Of a DNA stretch of 64,000 nt, positions 23,795-37,100 are shown piece after piece (the first letter of the stretch is position 1; each line of letters starts with the position of its first letter). Source of the DNA: Cyanoderma ruficeps (Eukaryota > Chordata > Aves > Passeriformes > Timaliidae); NCBI GenBank assembly GCA_008694505.1, contig VZDJ01004378.1, positions 2,947,289-3,011,288 of the forward strand, given 5' to 3'. A program made the position numbers and the translations under genes. Below the pieces are notes generated by a model. That model was given only the letters and a program-made list of their open reading frames with translations. It ran no database searches and was not told where the DNA came from.

Positions 23795-26190
23795 CTGTAT
23801 TGCTTTCCCCGAGAGCGAGATGAAATTTACTAATACATACTTTATCTGGTCTTCTTTTTTTTTTTTTTTTTGAAGACAGGATTGATAAAAGAAATTTGGG
23901 ATGCGGGTTTAAGGACAAGAATGAACCATTACCCCAAAACATAGAATAGATTTCATGTTAAATAGCATGTGACTAAACCTGAAGGTTCTGCTTCTCTTTT
24001 TCGATTGTGAAGTATTACTTATTTTACCTGACTAACATCAACATGAATGGCACCTATAACCCACATTTTCAAATCTTTTAAATTGAATAAAAAATCCAAC
24101 AAATGTTAAGCATATGTATTACATATGCAAATATCCTTTTTTTGCTTTTGAAAATTGCAGAAGTAATTAACATCAACAAGAATAGGATAGTCTTATGAAT
24201 GTTACTAAGTTCTTTCTTTAAAGATTAAATCCTCTCCTAGAAGAACACACCTCACAGATAGAGAAGATATATGAATCCTGGATAATTATTCCCCTATATC
24301 AAGAACTCTTATTTTAAAGTAATACTTTGATAATGAAGACAAAGGCAAAAATTCTAAGATAATATATATAAACAGAGTAAAAATATCAAGAGATTTATGC
24401 CCTACTGGCAGCAACCAGCAAGCAGGGATGGATAACAAGGCAATACAGGGACTAGGACACAACCTTCAAAAGATTAATCTTATCAAGCTTTAGGCATTTA
24501 AAACTTAGTTGTATAGTCAAGCAAGTTTTCTAGGCTTTAGATGCAGGGGAAAAAAATCCCCTTTCACAGGCACTCTGTTTTAGAGTGGCATTAATCACCT
24601 TCTAGCTAAAGTTAGAAGATATGAATCCCAACCTTCTCGTGCAAATTTAGGGAACTCTTTGGTATTTCCTCACATTAGATTTTGAGTTACACAGGCAGGA
24701 AAATAAACATTTCTTCTAAAAAGATGAGGGGAAAATATTCTAAAATGTATTAAGTACTAGTATAAATATACTTTCAGATGGAAATTAAATCTCTTGTTAA
24801 TACAATCCTGGATAAGTCATTCAGTCTGTGCCAGCAGATCCAAACATAGGAACAAAGTTAATACCAGAGAATGTAATGGTACCAGCTGAACTTTCAACAC
24901 TTCTGTATTTACACACAAGCAAATTGAGAGAACTCTAAAAAGGTAAAAAATAAACATATACATCCATAGCAGGACACCAAGATCTTAGACTCCCTAAGGA
25001 AATATGCAGTTGATGGATGATGTAGATTTTTGATGGCAGATAAATTGTCTACTTTTCTATTTCAAATTATGCTTCCTAGGTAAATGAGTACTGTCCTTGA
25101 CTTGCCCCATCAATCCTGTTGATGTGATGGAACTGGCCACATCAGGGACTAACTTGGTGAAATTTTAAAGTCACAAATGAACTGGTTGTGCTCTGACATA
25201 AATTACCCTAATGAGTTATTTCCTAGTTGCTTTTGTGGAAAGAACTTTGCCAAGAAGGAGATCTTATATTAATTCTACATGAAGATAGAAGTTAATTTAC
25301 CCATTTCTTCTGTCTACCTTTTCAGTATGTGATATAATCAGTAATGTAACTGAGCAATGTTAGCAAGGTAACTGAGAAGACTTTTAGAAATTCTGAGTCT
25401 GAGAAAGTGTGGATATGGTGCATGCTAGTGGTTTTTTACATCTTCTTTTGATCTCAGTGCTCTTTTGAATTCAATTTTAGTAAGCAGGATACATGTGCTA
25501 GAAATCTGAAGGAAGGCACCTTCTAGAGTCACCTTTTCAATAGTGTGTTTGCAAATGCATCATACATTCACTTTTACAGAAGATGGAAAACAAAAAACAC
25601 TCCACGTAATCAAAGCTAAATTATACAGCAAAGATCCTCCAATAGCTGCATTTGACCAGCTGAAGCCCTAAAATGGCATTGCTTAACCACAAATTTTGGA
25701 GACAGCTGCATGTATTATTAGGGTGACTGAGTTCAAAAGGCAAGACAAGACACAATTGAATTCAAAAATTTTTCAGTCAGCTTTCCTAGCCATGTGCATT
25801 GCACAAAGGGATTCAAAAATTGATTCCAAAAGTTGGTTCAAAGTCCTTTCTAATTATACAATATATTTCAAATCAATCCATCCTGACATGTTATTTCAAA
25901 TTTTAACTAGCTTTCTCTCTAGGAAGATAAATTTTTTGTTTGCACCAAATTATTATTGGTGGAATATTTCTAGGCTCTTCTAGATGTCCCTGAGATTACA
26001 TCTTTAATCCTTTTTCAATAGTCTTGGACATCAACAACAGGTTTATCCCAAAGCAAACACAAAATTTGTGTTTCCTTCTACAGCATCTCAGATCAGCCTC
26101 TTTCCCATATCTTCTTTCCTTTTCATTTTTCTGCCGGAAGTCTTTTTCCATTGTTGCCTATGCAAACATCAGCAAGTAAATCAGCTCTTA
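23795..26190. other. A/T-rich sequence without identified gene
   Basis: It contains a T-run near 23.86 kb and otherwise nothing recognisable. The 95-codon plus frame at 25696-25983 has no domain or splice support. Confidence 0.4.
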
Positions 26191-26199
26191 GCAGATGTG

Positions 26200-26974
26200 T
26201 AAAGCATCAGACAAGTTGGAAAAAGGAGAAAAAACTGTAGACCCAGTAGAAATTCACCTGCAGCCTGTGAAGGGTCCCACACTGGAGCAGTTAGATAAAG
26301 CCTTGAAGGAACTGTGGCCTGTGAAGAACCTGCACTGTAGCAAGAGTCTCTGGGACCCCATGGAGAAGAGCCCACACAGAAACCTGTTTTCTGTAAGGAA
26401 ATGTGGTCCTGCAGGGGAGCAAAGATGGAGAAATCTGTTCCTGAGGAACTGGACCCCATGGAAAGGAGCAACAATGGAGCAAGTTTTGTTAAGGACCCAC
26501 ACTGGAGAAGTTGGTGAAGGGATATTCCATGGGAGGCACACCATAATAGAGCAAGGGAAGAGTGTGAAAGGGAAGAAGCAGCAGAGACAATCTGTAAAGG
26601 AACAGACTGTAACCACCATTCCCTGTTCCCCTGGGGAACTCTCCACTTCTTCCTCTGTTCTCCCTGCTTGGGGAGAGGAGGGGAAGAAGTGGGGAGTGAA
26701 GTTGAGTCTGGGAAGAAGGGAGGGGTGTGTGAAAGATGTTTTTAGCTTTTTTCCTGTTTCTCATTATCCTGCTCTGTTTAATTAGAAATAAATTAAACTA
26801 ATTTCCACATGTCGAGTTTATTTTGTCTGTGATTGTGATTAGTAAGTGAGCTCCCCATCCTAATCACAATCCACAAGCTTTTTTGTTATGTCTTCTCCCC
26901 CTGTTCTTGTTGAGGAGGGGAGTGATACAGCTGCTTTGTGGACACTTGGAATCCAAAAAGGTCAACCTATCACA
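26200..26974 (+). mobile_element. Endogenous retrovirus LTR, probably 5'-truncated
   Basis: The left half is built of diverged units of the type GGACCCCATGGAAAGGAGCA and CCCACACTGGAG, a layout I associate with an abundant avian LTR. The right half has AATAAA at 26787-26792, then a TTTTGTCTGTGATTGTGATT segment and an end at CCTATCACA (26974). The internal units create a spurious 196-codon plus-strand frame. I found no matching TG start or target-site duplication upstream, so the left border is approximate. No internal retroviral genes are present. Confidence 0.75.
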
Positions 26975-27047
26975 ATATACTAAGAGTTAAAAATGCTTTA
27001 TGGCCACTGATGTTCCTGATTTTATGTGCATTAACCTGTATCACACA

Positions 27048-27545
27048 ACCAGAGAACTAAAGAACGGTTGAAATTGAGAGAGATCCCTCTGCTTCAGCAG
27101 GGTCACCTGCAGCCAGCTCAAGACCATGTCCAGATGGCTTTCATGTATCTCTAAGGATAGAGGCTCCATCCACAATTTTGCTGAGCATATTATGCCTGTC
27201 TCAGTCACCCTCACAGTAAAAACATTTTTCCTTGTGTTCATAAGGAACATGCTGTTTCAGATTGTGTCCATCAACTCTTGTCCATCACTGGACATCACTG
27301 GAAAGAGCCTGGTTCCATCTTCATTACACCTGCCCTTCAGGGACTTGTACATATTTATGAGATATCCCCTAAACTTTCTCTTCACTATGTGAAACAGTTC
27401 CATTTCTCACAAATTTCCCTTATGTAAGTGATGCCCCAATCCTTTAGTCATTGTAATGGACCTTCATTGGAGTCTCTTGTGTGGTGCAATAATCTCTCTT
27501 GTACAGTTTTTTAAGCTGCCATTAAATCTTACAGCAGTTTTCATT
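27048..27545 (-). mobile_element. CR1 LINE fragment
   Basis: Reverse-orientation CR1: CAGGGTCACCTGCAGCCAGC, then CAAGACCATGTCCAGATGGC, and further on the CTTCAGGGACTTGTAC-type text of the CR1 3' region. It sits between two LTRs. Its tail end at the left is decayed. Confidence 0.88.
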
Positions 27546-27559
27546 TTTTGTTTACATAT

Positions 27560-28251
27560 TGTTATAAAAATGATACATATTGATTGGGGGGGGTGAGAAA
27601 TTAAACTCTAAAAGTTGTCAGAAATCACAGACAAGAGGCAGGAGGCGATCGTGGAGGAATGCGGGGCAACATCTACAAGTGAAAAGAACATGCCAGCTCA
27701 GCCCCCACAGCGCTCAACAACCAAGATTATACCTGGGCTTTCAGAGGAGAATGGGCCCATCCCCGGACCAGACAGCCGAAACTGCTTCCATTCAAGAAGA
27801 GACCCCAAAACTTACATCGGGATGTCTGGGGACGGGGACCCTCTCTGCAACTGAAAGCAGGCTGAGCTAATCCTCGGAACTCCATTCAGATTCGGCAGGA
27901 ACACCATCAGAAACTGAATGAGAAGACCATGTCCAAGGAAAATCCTGGCCCGAGGAAAAATAAACTGTATAAGAACTGGACCTCGGGAGCAGCATGTCGG
28001 AGAGCGGATGATCACGGACCCAGCGCGGGCTGGCCTGATATCTGCCTCCCAGTTCGATCGGACTTGGAACTCTGCTGTGGCAGGAACCCTTGTCGGTTTC
28101 ATTTCGATTCGGCCAAATTGCGTTATTTTACTTCTTTATTTTTTTATTTTCTTTTAGTATTTTATATTCGAGATCTCTATAATCTATCTAATCTGCAAAA
28201 TAATAAAGCTTAGATCTTGATTAAGAGATCTGTGTCACGACTCTTATAACA
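27560..28251 (+). mobile_element. Solo LTR, intact ends, 5-bp target-site duplication
   Basis: The 692-base element starts TGTTATAA and ends TTATAACA, a perfect 8-base terminal inverted repeat. It is flanked on both sides by CATAT (27555-27559 and 28252-28256). The 'a' before the left copy also matches, so 6 bp is possible if the end base is shared. A TATAAG promoter-like site lies at 27968-27973 and AATAAA at 28202-28207, in the order expected for U3-R-U5. With no internal genes and a single LTR, it formed by LTR-LTR recombination. Open frames inside it are by-products. Confidence 0.92.
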
Positions 28252-28361
28252 CATATAGTCCCCAGGCTTTGAAAAACGGGAAAAAAAGTCTACTAAAGAA
28301 ACCACTGCCATCATAACATGGTGGTTTGAATCAATAAAAGCCAAGAAGGAATCTTCTTGAG

Positions 28362-29036
28362 TGTTGAGAGTTAGGTTTCCTTTCTTTTGTTCTTTCTTAC
28401 CTATAGAATTTTCTCCATAAGTTGCTAAGAAACACTAACTACTGGGTACTTACGGGTACTTAAGGAAAACAAGGAACTGGCTAGTCTGGCACCCTCATTC
28501 TTCACTTCAGAGAAGGACGGTGAGGCTGCTGCTCAGGAAAACAGCCACCATCATAGCCTAGCCCAGAGCTTCGTCTTCTGTGGGGTGAGCCTCTGCCTGT
28601 GAGACCAGCCACTGAGCCGGAACCTTATTATCTAAACCTCACTAAAAGAGGGACTTATCACCATTTGCTCCTGTGCAAATTTCCTCCGGGAATCCTGAGC
28701 TCCTCAGAGTCCTGCAGGGGCACCGGGATCAGACTGCCAACCGGGAGCCACCAGAGCCCCTGCCAGCCGTGGTGGAGCCGTGCACCAATGGGGAGAGTTC
28801 CTGCGGCTGAGAAGGGGCCGCTGGGTTCCTGGTGCCGTTTGTTAATGCCAGAGTTGTTGTTTGTTTGTTTGCCTTGTTACACATACTAGTAAATAACTGT
28901 TATTCCTACTCTCCTGTCTTTGCCTGAGAGGCCCTTAATTTCAAAATTAAAATAATTAAGAGGGAAGAGGCTTACATTTTCCATTCCAAGTGAGGCTTCT
29001 GCCTTCCCTAAGGCACCTGTCTTTCAAAACGAGACA
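28362..29036 (+). mobile_element. LTR related to the one at 39.5 kb
   Basis: The right part (AGTAAATAACTGTTATTCC, then TTGCCTGAGAGG, CCTTAATT, AAAATTA, CACCTGTCTTTC, end AACGAGACA) matches, in order, the last 150 bases of the LTR at 39526-40214. The polyadenylation signal would be the variant AGTAAA (28889-28894), as in that relative. The left end at TGTTGAGAGTTAGG is inferred, and the flanks (TTGAG/CTCAG) do not form a clean duplication. Confidence 0.7.
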
Positions 29037-29039
29037 CTC

Positions 29040-32000
29040 AGTCTCTTAGGGAACACTGTCCCATGCATCCACAATACAAAGTGTATATTACAGGTCAGCC
29101 ACACATGTCATATAAATCTCAGTGATTACTATTTTCTGTGCAGTTTTTCTTTACAGTCTGACTTGAAGTATGAGATGCATTTTCACTTCTCCTTTTATCT
29201 TTCTTTTCTTCTCTTATTTTTGTATCTGTTCCTATCAATACTAGACCCATTACATTAACTGGCTGATTACAATACTCCCTTTCTCATTTTACACATTTAT
29301 ATCAGAAAATCTCTCATCTCCAACATCTGCTGTTAGCAGCTCCTCTGGATTACATTTTTCAAATGAAAACACTTTTTTTTCTGTCCTGAAACTCAGACAT
29401 TCTGTATTTTTCTTCAGAATTTATTCTTTGTGACTCTTGACGACCAGGGTGCTGAATAAAGACCAATGAATGAGGAGAATCATTGTTTCATAAAATCCTC
29501 ATCACGAACACTGATGTAGATGGTAATTTCTGTCTGATCATTAATGAGTTTACTCGTGATCCATCTGAACTTCAAAAGAAAACCTAAATAAAGAATATGT
29601 TAGATGTCTTCCATTAAATTAAAGCTAAATTAAAATTTCAGGACTTGGGGTCATTATATGACTACTTGATACTCTTTTGAAGAGTCAGAGTTTATAAACT
29701 AAGGAATGAGATCTAAATACCGTATACTAGTTTAATCTGTGGCAATTAATCTTCCTGCAGTATTTTTCATGCTCTTTAATAGGAAACTGTATCATATTAT
29801 TAAGTTTGAATCCTTAAAGTTCAGAAGCATTTCACAGCATGATTAAACTGTGAAATGTATTTGAAACTAATTGCTTCTGACAACTGCCATGAGACACATA
29901 TTTGCAAATACATTTTCTAATTCCTTAATAGCAAGAAGTTCTTATTATCTTTTGAACTTTTGGACTGTCTTGTGAGCAACATGCTAAAAAACCCCTTTTG
30001 CTTTAACTGTTTAAGCACCATGGAAGAGAACAAGTCAATAAACTACTGGTGTCAAAGAAAGCAGTACAGGTCATGCAGTGTGCTGGTTGATACTATATAT
30101 TGATGTTGACTAGACTGCAAGATGTAGGAAGAAATTACATCTACATTTTTAAAAGAGGTTCATTAAAGATTAACTCAATAAGCAAGTCTAGTAATACCAT
30201 TGTTAATACTGAAAAAACAAGAAAGACTGTTTTGCTTTTTTGCTACTATTTAGAAAACTAACAACTAAGAATACATTATATTCTGATTTTTATAAACTTT
30301 TTATCACATCATGCAGTAGACCATAGAATGCTTTATGGTAAACATGCACTTCAATTAAATTACCAGATGCTATTTCTCAAATTAATCAATCATACCATGT
30401 AATTTTTGAAGCGGGATTTTTTGTATTTTTCTAATCTGCTAACTTGATGCTGTTGAAAACAGGAGGTGCAGTTACTTTATGAAAACCTCATGTTTACCAG
30501 TTAATTTTTGATATACAGTATAAAGCATTGGCAAGATGCCAACAGTTATCTCTCCACAAAGTTTAAAATTCTTAACTAGCAAAAGAAAATGAAACAAGAA
30601 AATGGAGGAAATTATCATTCCTATTTAACTTCTAAAGCTGAAGGGGAAAATGGCAAGATTTGATATAGATATAGAAATACTGATATTAGATATAGGAATA
30701 ATGAATCCCCTTTTCAGGTGCATTTCTCTCTCCATTAACTCTAGACAACGTTGATTAGATGCCTTATGTTTCAATGGTCATCATTAACTAGAGTGCATAT
30801 CACTGGGCAGTTTCCCCAAAATCACAAAGTTTTTAGCAAGGCTTGATTCAATATCTGATGCAGTAATTCCTTACTCAAGAAATACAGAGTCCTACTTTAT
30901 TGCTATACAGCGAGAAAGAAATGGAGTGTCCTTTATCACAATTCTTGCTGCTAAATCTAAATTACAGAAGGAGTAAACTTAATTATATAAAGAGTAATAG
31001 TGCCAAAAGAAAGCAAAGTGAACCCTTTTGTCAATATGCCCTTTTTAACCCAATTAGAATAAAAGGAGTACCCCTGCTTCCTGATTTTCAGAGACTTTTA
31101 GTTAGGCCATGTGAAAGCTAATTTTGTTCAGAACATGCAAAGATAACCCCTAATAGGAAGAAATAGTTTTATCTAGACTATTCAGATTTCAGCTGGAAAG
31201 ATTTATCTCCCCTCCTCTGCACAAGAAATTATTTTAGTAGCAACTGCAATGAACTTAATGAAGACATATTTCATATCCCTATTACACCCTCATTTTCAAT
31301 GGCTTTCCATTCTTTATATACAGGAACATAATGTTAACATAAGGCTAACTCTAAAACCTGAATCTGCTTTAAATTACTTCTTAATTTTAGACTTTCATCA
31401 AATAAGTCGTTAGCATTTTGGTTAAAATGTAAATGTCATCACCACTAAAATCTTTTTTGTCCTATATAAATCTGTATTTATTGTGTTTATGTGTGAATTT
31501 TCAAAATGACTTATCACTGATCATTGATTCTAGAATACATTTTGCTGACTAGAGATTTTTCTATGGATGCTAGAACAAGTAAAGCTCAAATAATTTATTT
31601 AGCTTTTTCCATTTTATTGAATTGCAATATCTACACATTCCTTCCTTAAGATTTTTTTCTAAACCTCTGATTTATTCTCACATGGTATTTCCATACTACA
31701 TTGCTTCAACCTAGACTGTATTCCCGACGATTTTGAACTAGTCAAAATTCCTGACTGTATTCCTTTAACTTATCTCACTTCTGTGTCTGAAAATAACATA
31801 AAATTGCCCTTTCTCCTTCCATCACAGCCCTTCTTATGTCACAACTCCATTTACCCTAGCAGTTTTCCTGTGTTATGTTGTTTGTGTGACAGACAGGCAT
31901 ATATCCCAGCTGCCAAAGACATTCTTATATTGCTTCAGAAGGTAGCAAAGGTCCTTCAGACAAATACTGCACTTGAGTTAGTCAAAACACCAGAAATCTG

Positions 32001-32510
32001 CTACCACACGTATGTAAAGATATGTTTGTGATTCTTAACAGGTTTACTCTCAGGTTTTAAAGATTTTTTAGAAGCTGGCTTGTGTTGGTCTATTTCCTTT
32101 TCTCATTTGTGTTGCTTTGGTCTCTTTCACACAGACATTTAATAGCCTTTTCTTCTTACAAAAATATAAGAATATCTACTTTCTTTCTTTAGTTACTAAC
32201 TAATAAACAAATATAAACCACAACTGTCTTATATATTATTAAATCTAAGAAAATGAGCCGATTTATATTGTTCCACACTTCATGTCTCCACATTTTTTTC
32301 CAGACTTGATCACTAGAAAAGAACAAATAGTAAACCAATACAATTCAGAACAGATGACTGCAATCAAAAACTCCTGACAGGAAAAGCATGGTGGCAGTTT
32401 GCGCCAGTGAGGAACTCTCTTCAAAAGATGTTCTGTTACAAGCACAGTGCTTTAGAAATATAAACTTGTACAAGAGGGAATGAATGATTAGAACACTGTA
32501 GTGAAGGGGA
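29040..32510. other. A/T-rich sequence without identified gene
   Basis: No recognisable repeats or exon-like segments were seen. Confidence 0.4.
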
Positions 32511-32514
32511 ATAA

Positions 32515-32932
32515 GTCAGAGGGATGGAGCACTGCTTCTTTTAAATAAGGCTGAGATATTTGGAGCTGCTCAGCCTGGACAAGAAGGCATTCCAGGAAGA
32601 TCCTATTATGCCCTTTCAGTACTTGAAGAAGGCTAATATTAAAAAATATAGCACTCTTTACCAAGGCCCATAATCATGAGACAAGGGGAAATGTTTTTTA
32701 ACTGATAGAGAATAGGTTTAGATTAGACATAAGGAAAGCATTTTTTATGACAAGGGTGGCAAGACACTGGAGCAGGTTGCACAGAGAAGTGATGGATGCC
32801 CTGTTACAGGAGGTGTTCAGTGTTGGGCAAGGCTTTGAGCAATCTGATCTAGAGAGGTCCCTGCCCATAGCAGAGAAACTGATCCTCAAAAGTCCCTTTG
32901 ACCCCAAACCACTCTATGATTCTGTGATAACC
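32515..32932 (+). mobile_element. CR1 LINE fragment with 3' terminus
   Basis: Plus-strand CR1 with CTGCTCAGCCTGGACAAGAAG, then ATAGGTTTAGATTAGACATA, GTTGCACAGAGAAGTG and the ending CCACTCTATGATTCTGTGAT, a clean CR1 tail. It is 5'-truncated. Confidence 0.95.
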
Positions 32933-32939
32933 TCATTTT

Positions 32940-33995
32940 TTTATTTTTTTTCCTTATTTTTTAGTTATTTTTCATGAGTAGAGTCCATTGCTAGAGCTAG
33001 CATAAGCTCAAAGCACACTTAAGTGTACACAGTACCCATGTAAATGTCTTTAAACCTTTGCGTGTTCTTGTGATTTCTTAAAACAGAATTTTTCTCCTAA
33101 CTCTTACCTATTTTAGCTTTATCTACGTAATATTCTTGACATAGCAAGCTATCACTGCAGTTTGTTTTATGGCATCTTTAAGAGTAGAACTGATTTATTC
33201 TTTATTTATTACTTATAAATCATTAGAAACTTTTGCATTACATTTAGAAAATATCATTAAGATATTTTCATAATTCTTTGTTGGCCAACAAACAATTGAG
33301 CCTCAGAATTATTTCCTACGTTTAGGCAGCCAACACAATGAATGAATCAGTTTAAGCTACAAGGATCACATCTATTATTATTGGGCAAAATCTTTCTTAA
33401 ACCTTTTGGTCTTCTATAAAAGCAAGAGTATGAGAAGAAAGTAGTTAGATGGGAGAGTGTATCTTTGCAAATGGTTCTTTAAATTGATCATTAATACATT
33501 CCTACACTTGAATTACTTAATTAAGTGATACTACTTGTATTGAAGATAGGAAGAACAATGGTATCTTTAATAGGACAAAAATTGAATAGCTGTGGTCTAA
33601 TTTTAGCTTTCATTCTCTTTATTTTGGGGTCAGGATTTGTAGTAGAGTAAGCCAGGTTACTGTTGCATCACTTCTGAAGAATTCTGAAATTTCATTAAAT
33701 ATTCTTTTATTGCTATTCTGCACGGTAAAACTGCCAATGGAGGAATAAGGAAAAACCATAGAATTAGGAGATATTAAAACAGAAAGTAATGAGCATGAAA
33801 AGATTTCCCAAATCTGTGTTGCAAAGTCCATTTCAATCTCTGATAGATCTGTTTTCTCAGCCCACCCTAAGACAATGGGAATTTGCACTTGTTCAGTAAT
33901 CTATAGTCTTGTACATGTTTCTATACTTATCTGACACATAAATTTTGAAGCAGGTATTTTCTGTTTAGCCAGAAATAGGAATTTGAGGAATTAAT
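32940..33995. other. A/T-rich sequence without identified gene
   Basis: Nothing gene-like was seen; the 89-codon minus frame at 33619-33888 has no support. Confidence 0.4.
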
Positions 33996-34003
33996 ACCAC
34001 ATT

Positions 34004-34140
34004 AAAAAAAACAACAAAACAAATCCCAACAATCAAACCAAACCATCAACAAAACAAAAACAACAACAAAACCAAAAAAACCCAAACAAGAACCCCAAAC
34101 CAAAACAAAACAAACCCTAAATAAAACTAACAAATCCCCA
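34004..34140 (+). repeat. A/C-only low-complexity tract
   Basis: About 135 bases are composed almost entirely of A and C (units such as AACAAAACA and CCAAACC) on the plus strand, with hardly any G or T. It may be a decayed poly-A or AC-type simple repeat. Confidence 0.85.
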
Positions 34141-34144
34141 GCAG

Positions 34145-37100
34145 AAAATGGAGGAAGAACTCAAAAAAATAAGGACTGCTCTAGTTCTTAATGTTAATTT
34201 TGCAATGTTGTACAATAATTTTTTAGATAGCACTTTAGATATCCAAGTATCCTAAGATGTCTAAAATTGCAATCAATAAAAACAGCCACTACATACAACT
34301 TATCTTTCGCGGAAATTACAAAGAAAACTTCAGACAAAATTAGCCCTGTGAGAATGTGAGTTTGAAGATTTCTGAAGTAGACAGAAATCAGAAATTCAGC
34401 TTTAAGAAATGAAAGAAAAGCTTACAAAGGACTTTTGAGAGGCACTCATGTTAAAACATGCCTGTATGTAGCATATGTAGATGGAAATATTAACAGGGAT
34501 AATGTGTAGCAAGCCATAAAGGTACTCCACAAAATTGTAAAATCGACCTGAAAAAAAGTTTGGAGACAAAAACACAATATGGTTCCACACTGATTAATCA
34601 ACCATTGTTTACTGACAGTCTCTGTTCTTCAAAATCAAAGCGTTATGTCTCTGTTTGTACTGATTGTATTTGGTTTTTTTCTTATATCTCAGGTCTGTCT
34701 CTTATAGATATTGAGTTAAAATATTCCTGGGGTCTTTTATCTTAGTGTTGCAAAGACACAACCAGTCAATAAATAACTGGTTTTTGGAGAGCACTATTAT
34801 CTCAGCTAACAGGTGGATGAGTGACTTGCCTGTATAATAGTTTCATTTAAGTAGTGAAAGAAAATTATGAAATAAAAATAATAATTAAAAATTCTGGTTG
34901 TATGGATGATGGATTGGTTGGATTTTAAAATGTAAAAGTTAGTCTTAAATAAAAAGGATGTTATTTTAAAGGATGAGCATTTTTTAAAAATTCTTTCACC
35001 ACGTATTTTGTTCTACTCCCTGTTATGATTGAATAGAAAAGTTTTCTTTTCATTGCTGGAAACAATAAGTATTGATTCTGTTCAAACTGGATAACAGTCT
35101 CTGACTTATTCTTATGGTCATACTGTATTATACTGAAGGTAAAAGAAATTAAAAGTCTGCATCAAAATGCCCCATTGTTATTAATGTAGTTCTTTCTATG
35201 TGACAGTATTTGAACCATGTTATTTTTTATTTGTTGTACCAGAAGGAAAATAACGTCACAGGATGATCTTATGAAAGTGTTTCTCAAGTTTATAAAATTC
35301 ATTAATACACCACATCCTCTTTGAAAACACTCTGTAAAACCATTTATTAGACGTTATGAAAATGGTCACAAATTCTAAACTCTGCTGTCACAGATGCTTC
35401 CATTACCTAGTCTGACAACAGGCTTTTGTCACAACATGACCTTTATCCAACGAACCAAAGCATACTAATGAGACCTATGAAAGGGAAAGAAATCCTGAAT
35501 TTAAAAGGTGATATTTTTATCTCCACAAACTTACCACATCCTGTCTTGTACATTCTCTTTAACTGTGTTACATATACCTCATGACTTTTATAAAAAATGT
35601 TGTTTAACCATCAGTAAAAATATGTGAAAATTTCAGTTGTTTTTTTAAACTGTGTTGCACATATCTTACTTCACTCGATTCAGCATATGATTTCTTGAAA
35701 TTAATTTATTTTTCCTTTTACACTATATGTCTGAAACAGCTAATATTAATGAGTTTGCAATAAACTAGCTTGAAATGACAACTTAATAGTTTGTAATTGG
35801 CATCTATAAATGTCTTCTTCAGGAGCAGCAATTTCTACAAGACTGAGATATTGATCGTTAGCACAATGATCCATGTCACAAGCACCTTAGTTTATCATAG
35901 GCTCATTTCCTTAATGACATAAGTAAGCATTTTAATTCAGGAGATTCTTCAATAAATCAGCACAATACTGCATCTAAACACTATCAGAAAGAACATTATT
36001 TTGCTGTTTGAAAGGTAAAATATTTTCAGCATACAGTATGAGAACAGGAGAAAACTGTCATGGCCTTGATAACATGGTAACTAAATAAACATCTGAGTTA
36101 CCTATCCTGAACAAGGATTTCAGAAAATTTCCCTGATAGTGCAACCCAAAGTCTCTGGGCTTTGTATTCTTGTTTATTGTTTTATTCCTCAGAAAACTTA
36201 AACCTATATAAATTTGTGTATTTAATTAACAAGAGAACTGTGCATAAATAAATATTTTTCTTTAAAAAACTGCTGGTCAGATAGTCCTTTTGTATATTGG
36301 CTCAAAGGATTCTGTGAAAAAAAGAGATAGGTGCAGATAAGCTGTCACTAAGAACCAAGAACAGTGAAAAAGAATATCTGCAGAAGTGGAAATCCCTCTG
36401 CTCTGAGTCACTGCACAGTATAACTGTACTATGAGGTAAAAAGTTGTATTACGGTCAGATGTTGAGAAAAGAAGCAGCAGTCAGAGTCTGACAGTGCAGA
36501 TGTGTACCCAGAGGTGTGCGACTGATATAAGTGAAGGTTTTTCCACTATTGATGCTTTGAAAATATCCCTCATCCAAGAGATTCAAACATGAGCCCTGCC
36601 AATAGGGAATACTCAGGCTGAACAGAGACAAGATAGATAAGAGTTGGCATGAGAGGGCGAAAACCACGGCAAGGATGATAGACATGACGGACAAAAATTA
36701 CCCAAAGAGCAGGTCAGAGAGAACTCTTTTCCTGTCAGAAAGTGATGACACTCCTAAAACACTCACATAAGTGTAGAGATTTTGAGATTGTATTTTTCAG
36801 AAAGTAAACTGATCAAAAGCATGATCAAGAGAAAGAGGAAAAAAAAAACCCAACCATTTTTCAGCCCTTTGGAACAATGTTACCATCAGTTTATGATTTT
36901 TTTTTTTTGCATTTTTTCACTGGTACAGTATAATTTTCATTATTTTTTCTTTCTACCATATTTTATACTATGTAGGAAAGAAGATTATTGGATCTCAAGC
37001 AATTTTCCTCTTCCTCTTCACCAGCTCCAAATTTTTTCATATTTTTTTAACTTTGAAATTGCAAATTACATACATAACAACAGAAAGAAACCACTTTTTC

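Noticed and set aside
26195..26785. Longest open frame in the window (196 codons, plus strand)
   Set aside because: It lies wholly within an LTR made of repeated units that keep the frame open; no protein domain.
27580..28213. Several overlapping frames suggesting a small gene
   Set aside because: They fall inside an LTR with defined ends and target-site duplication.
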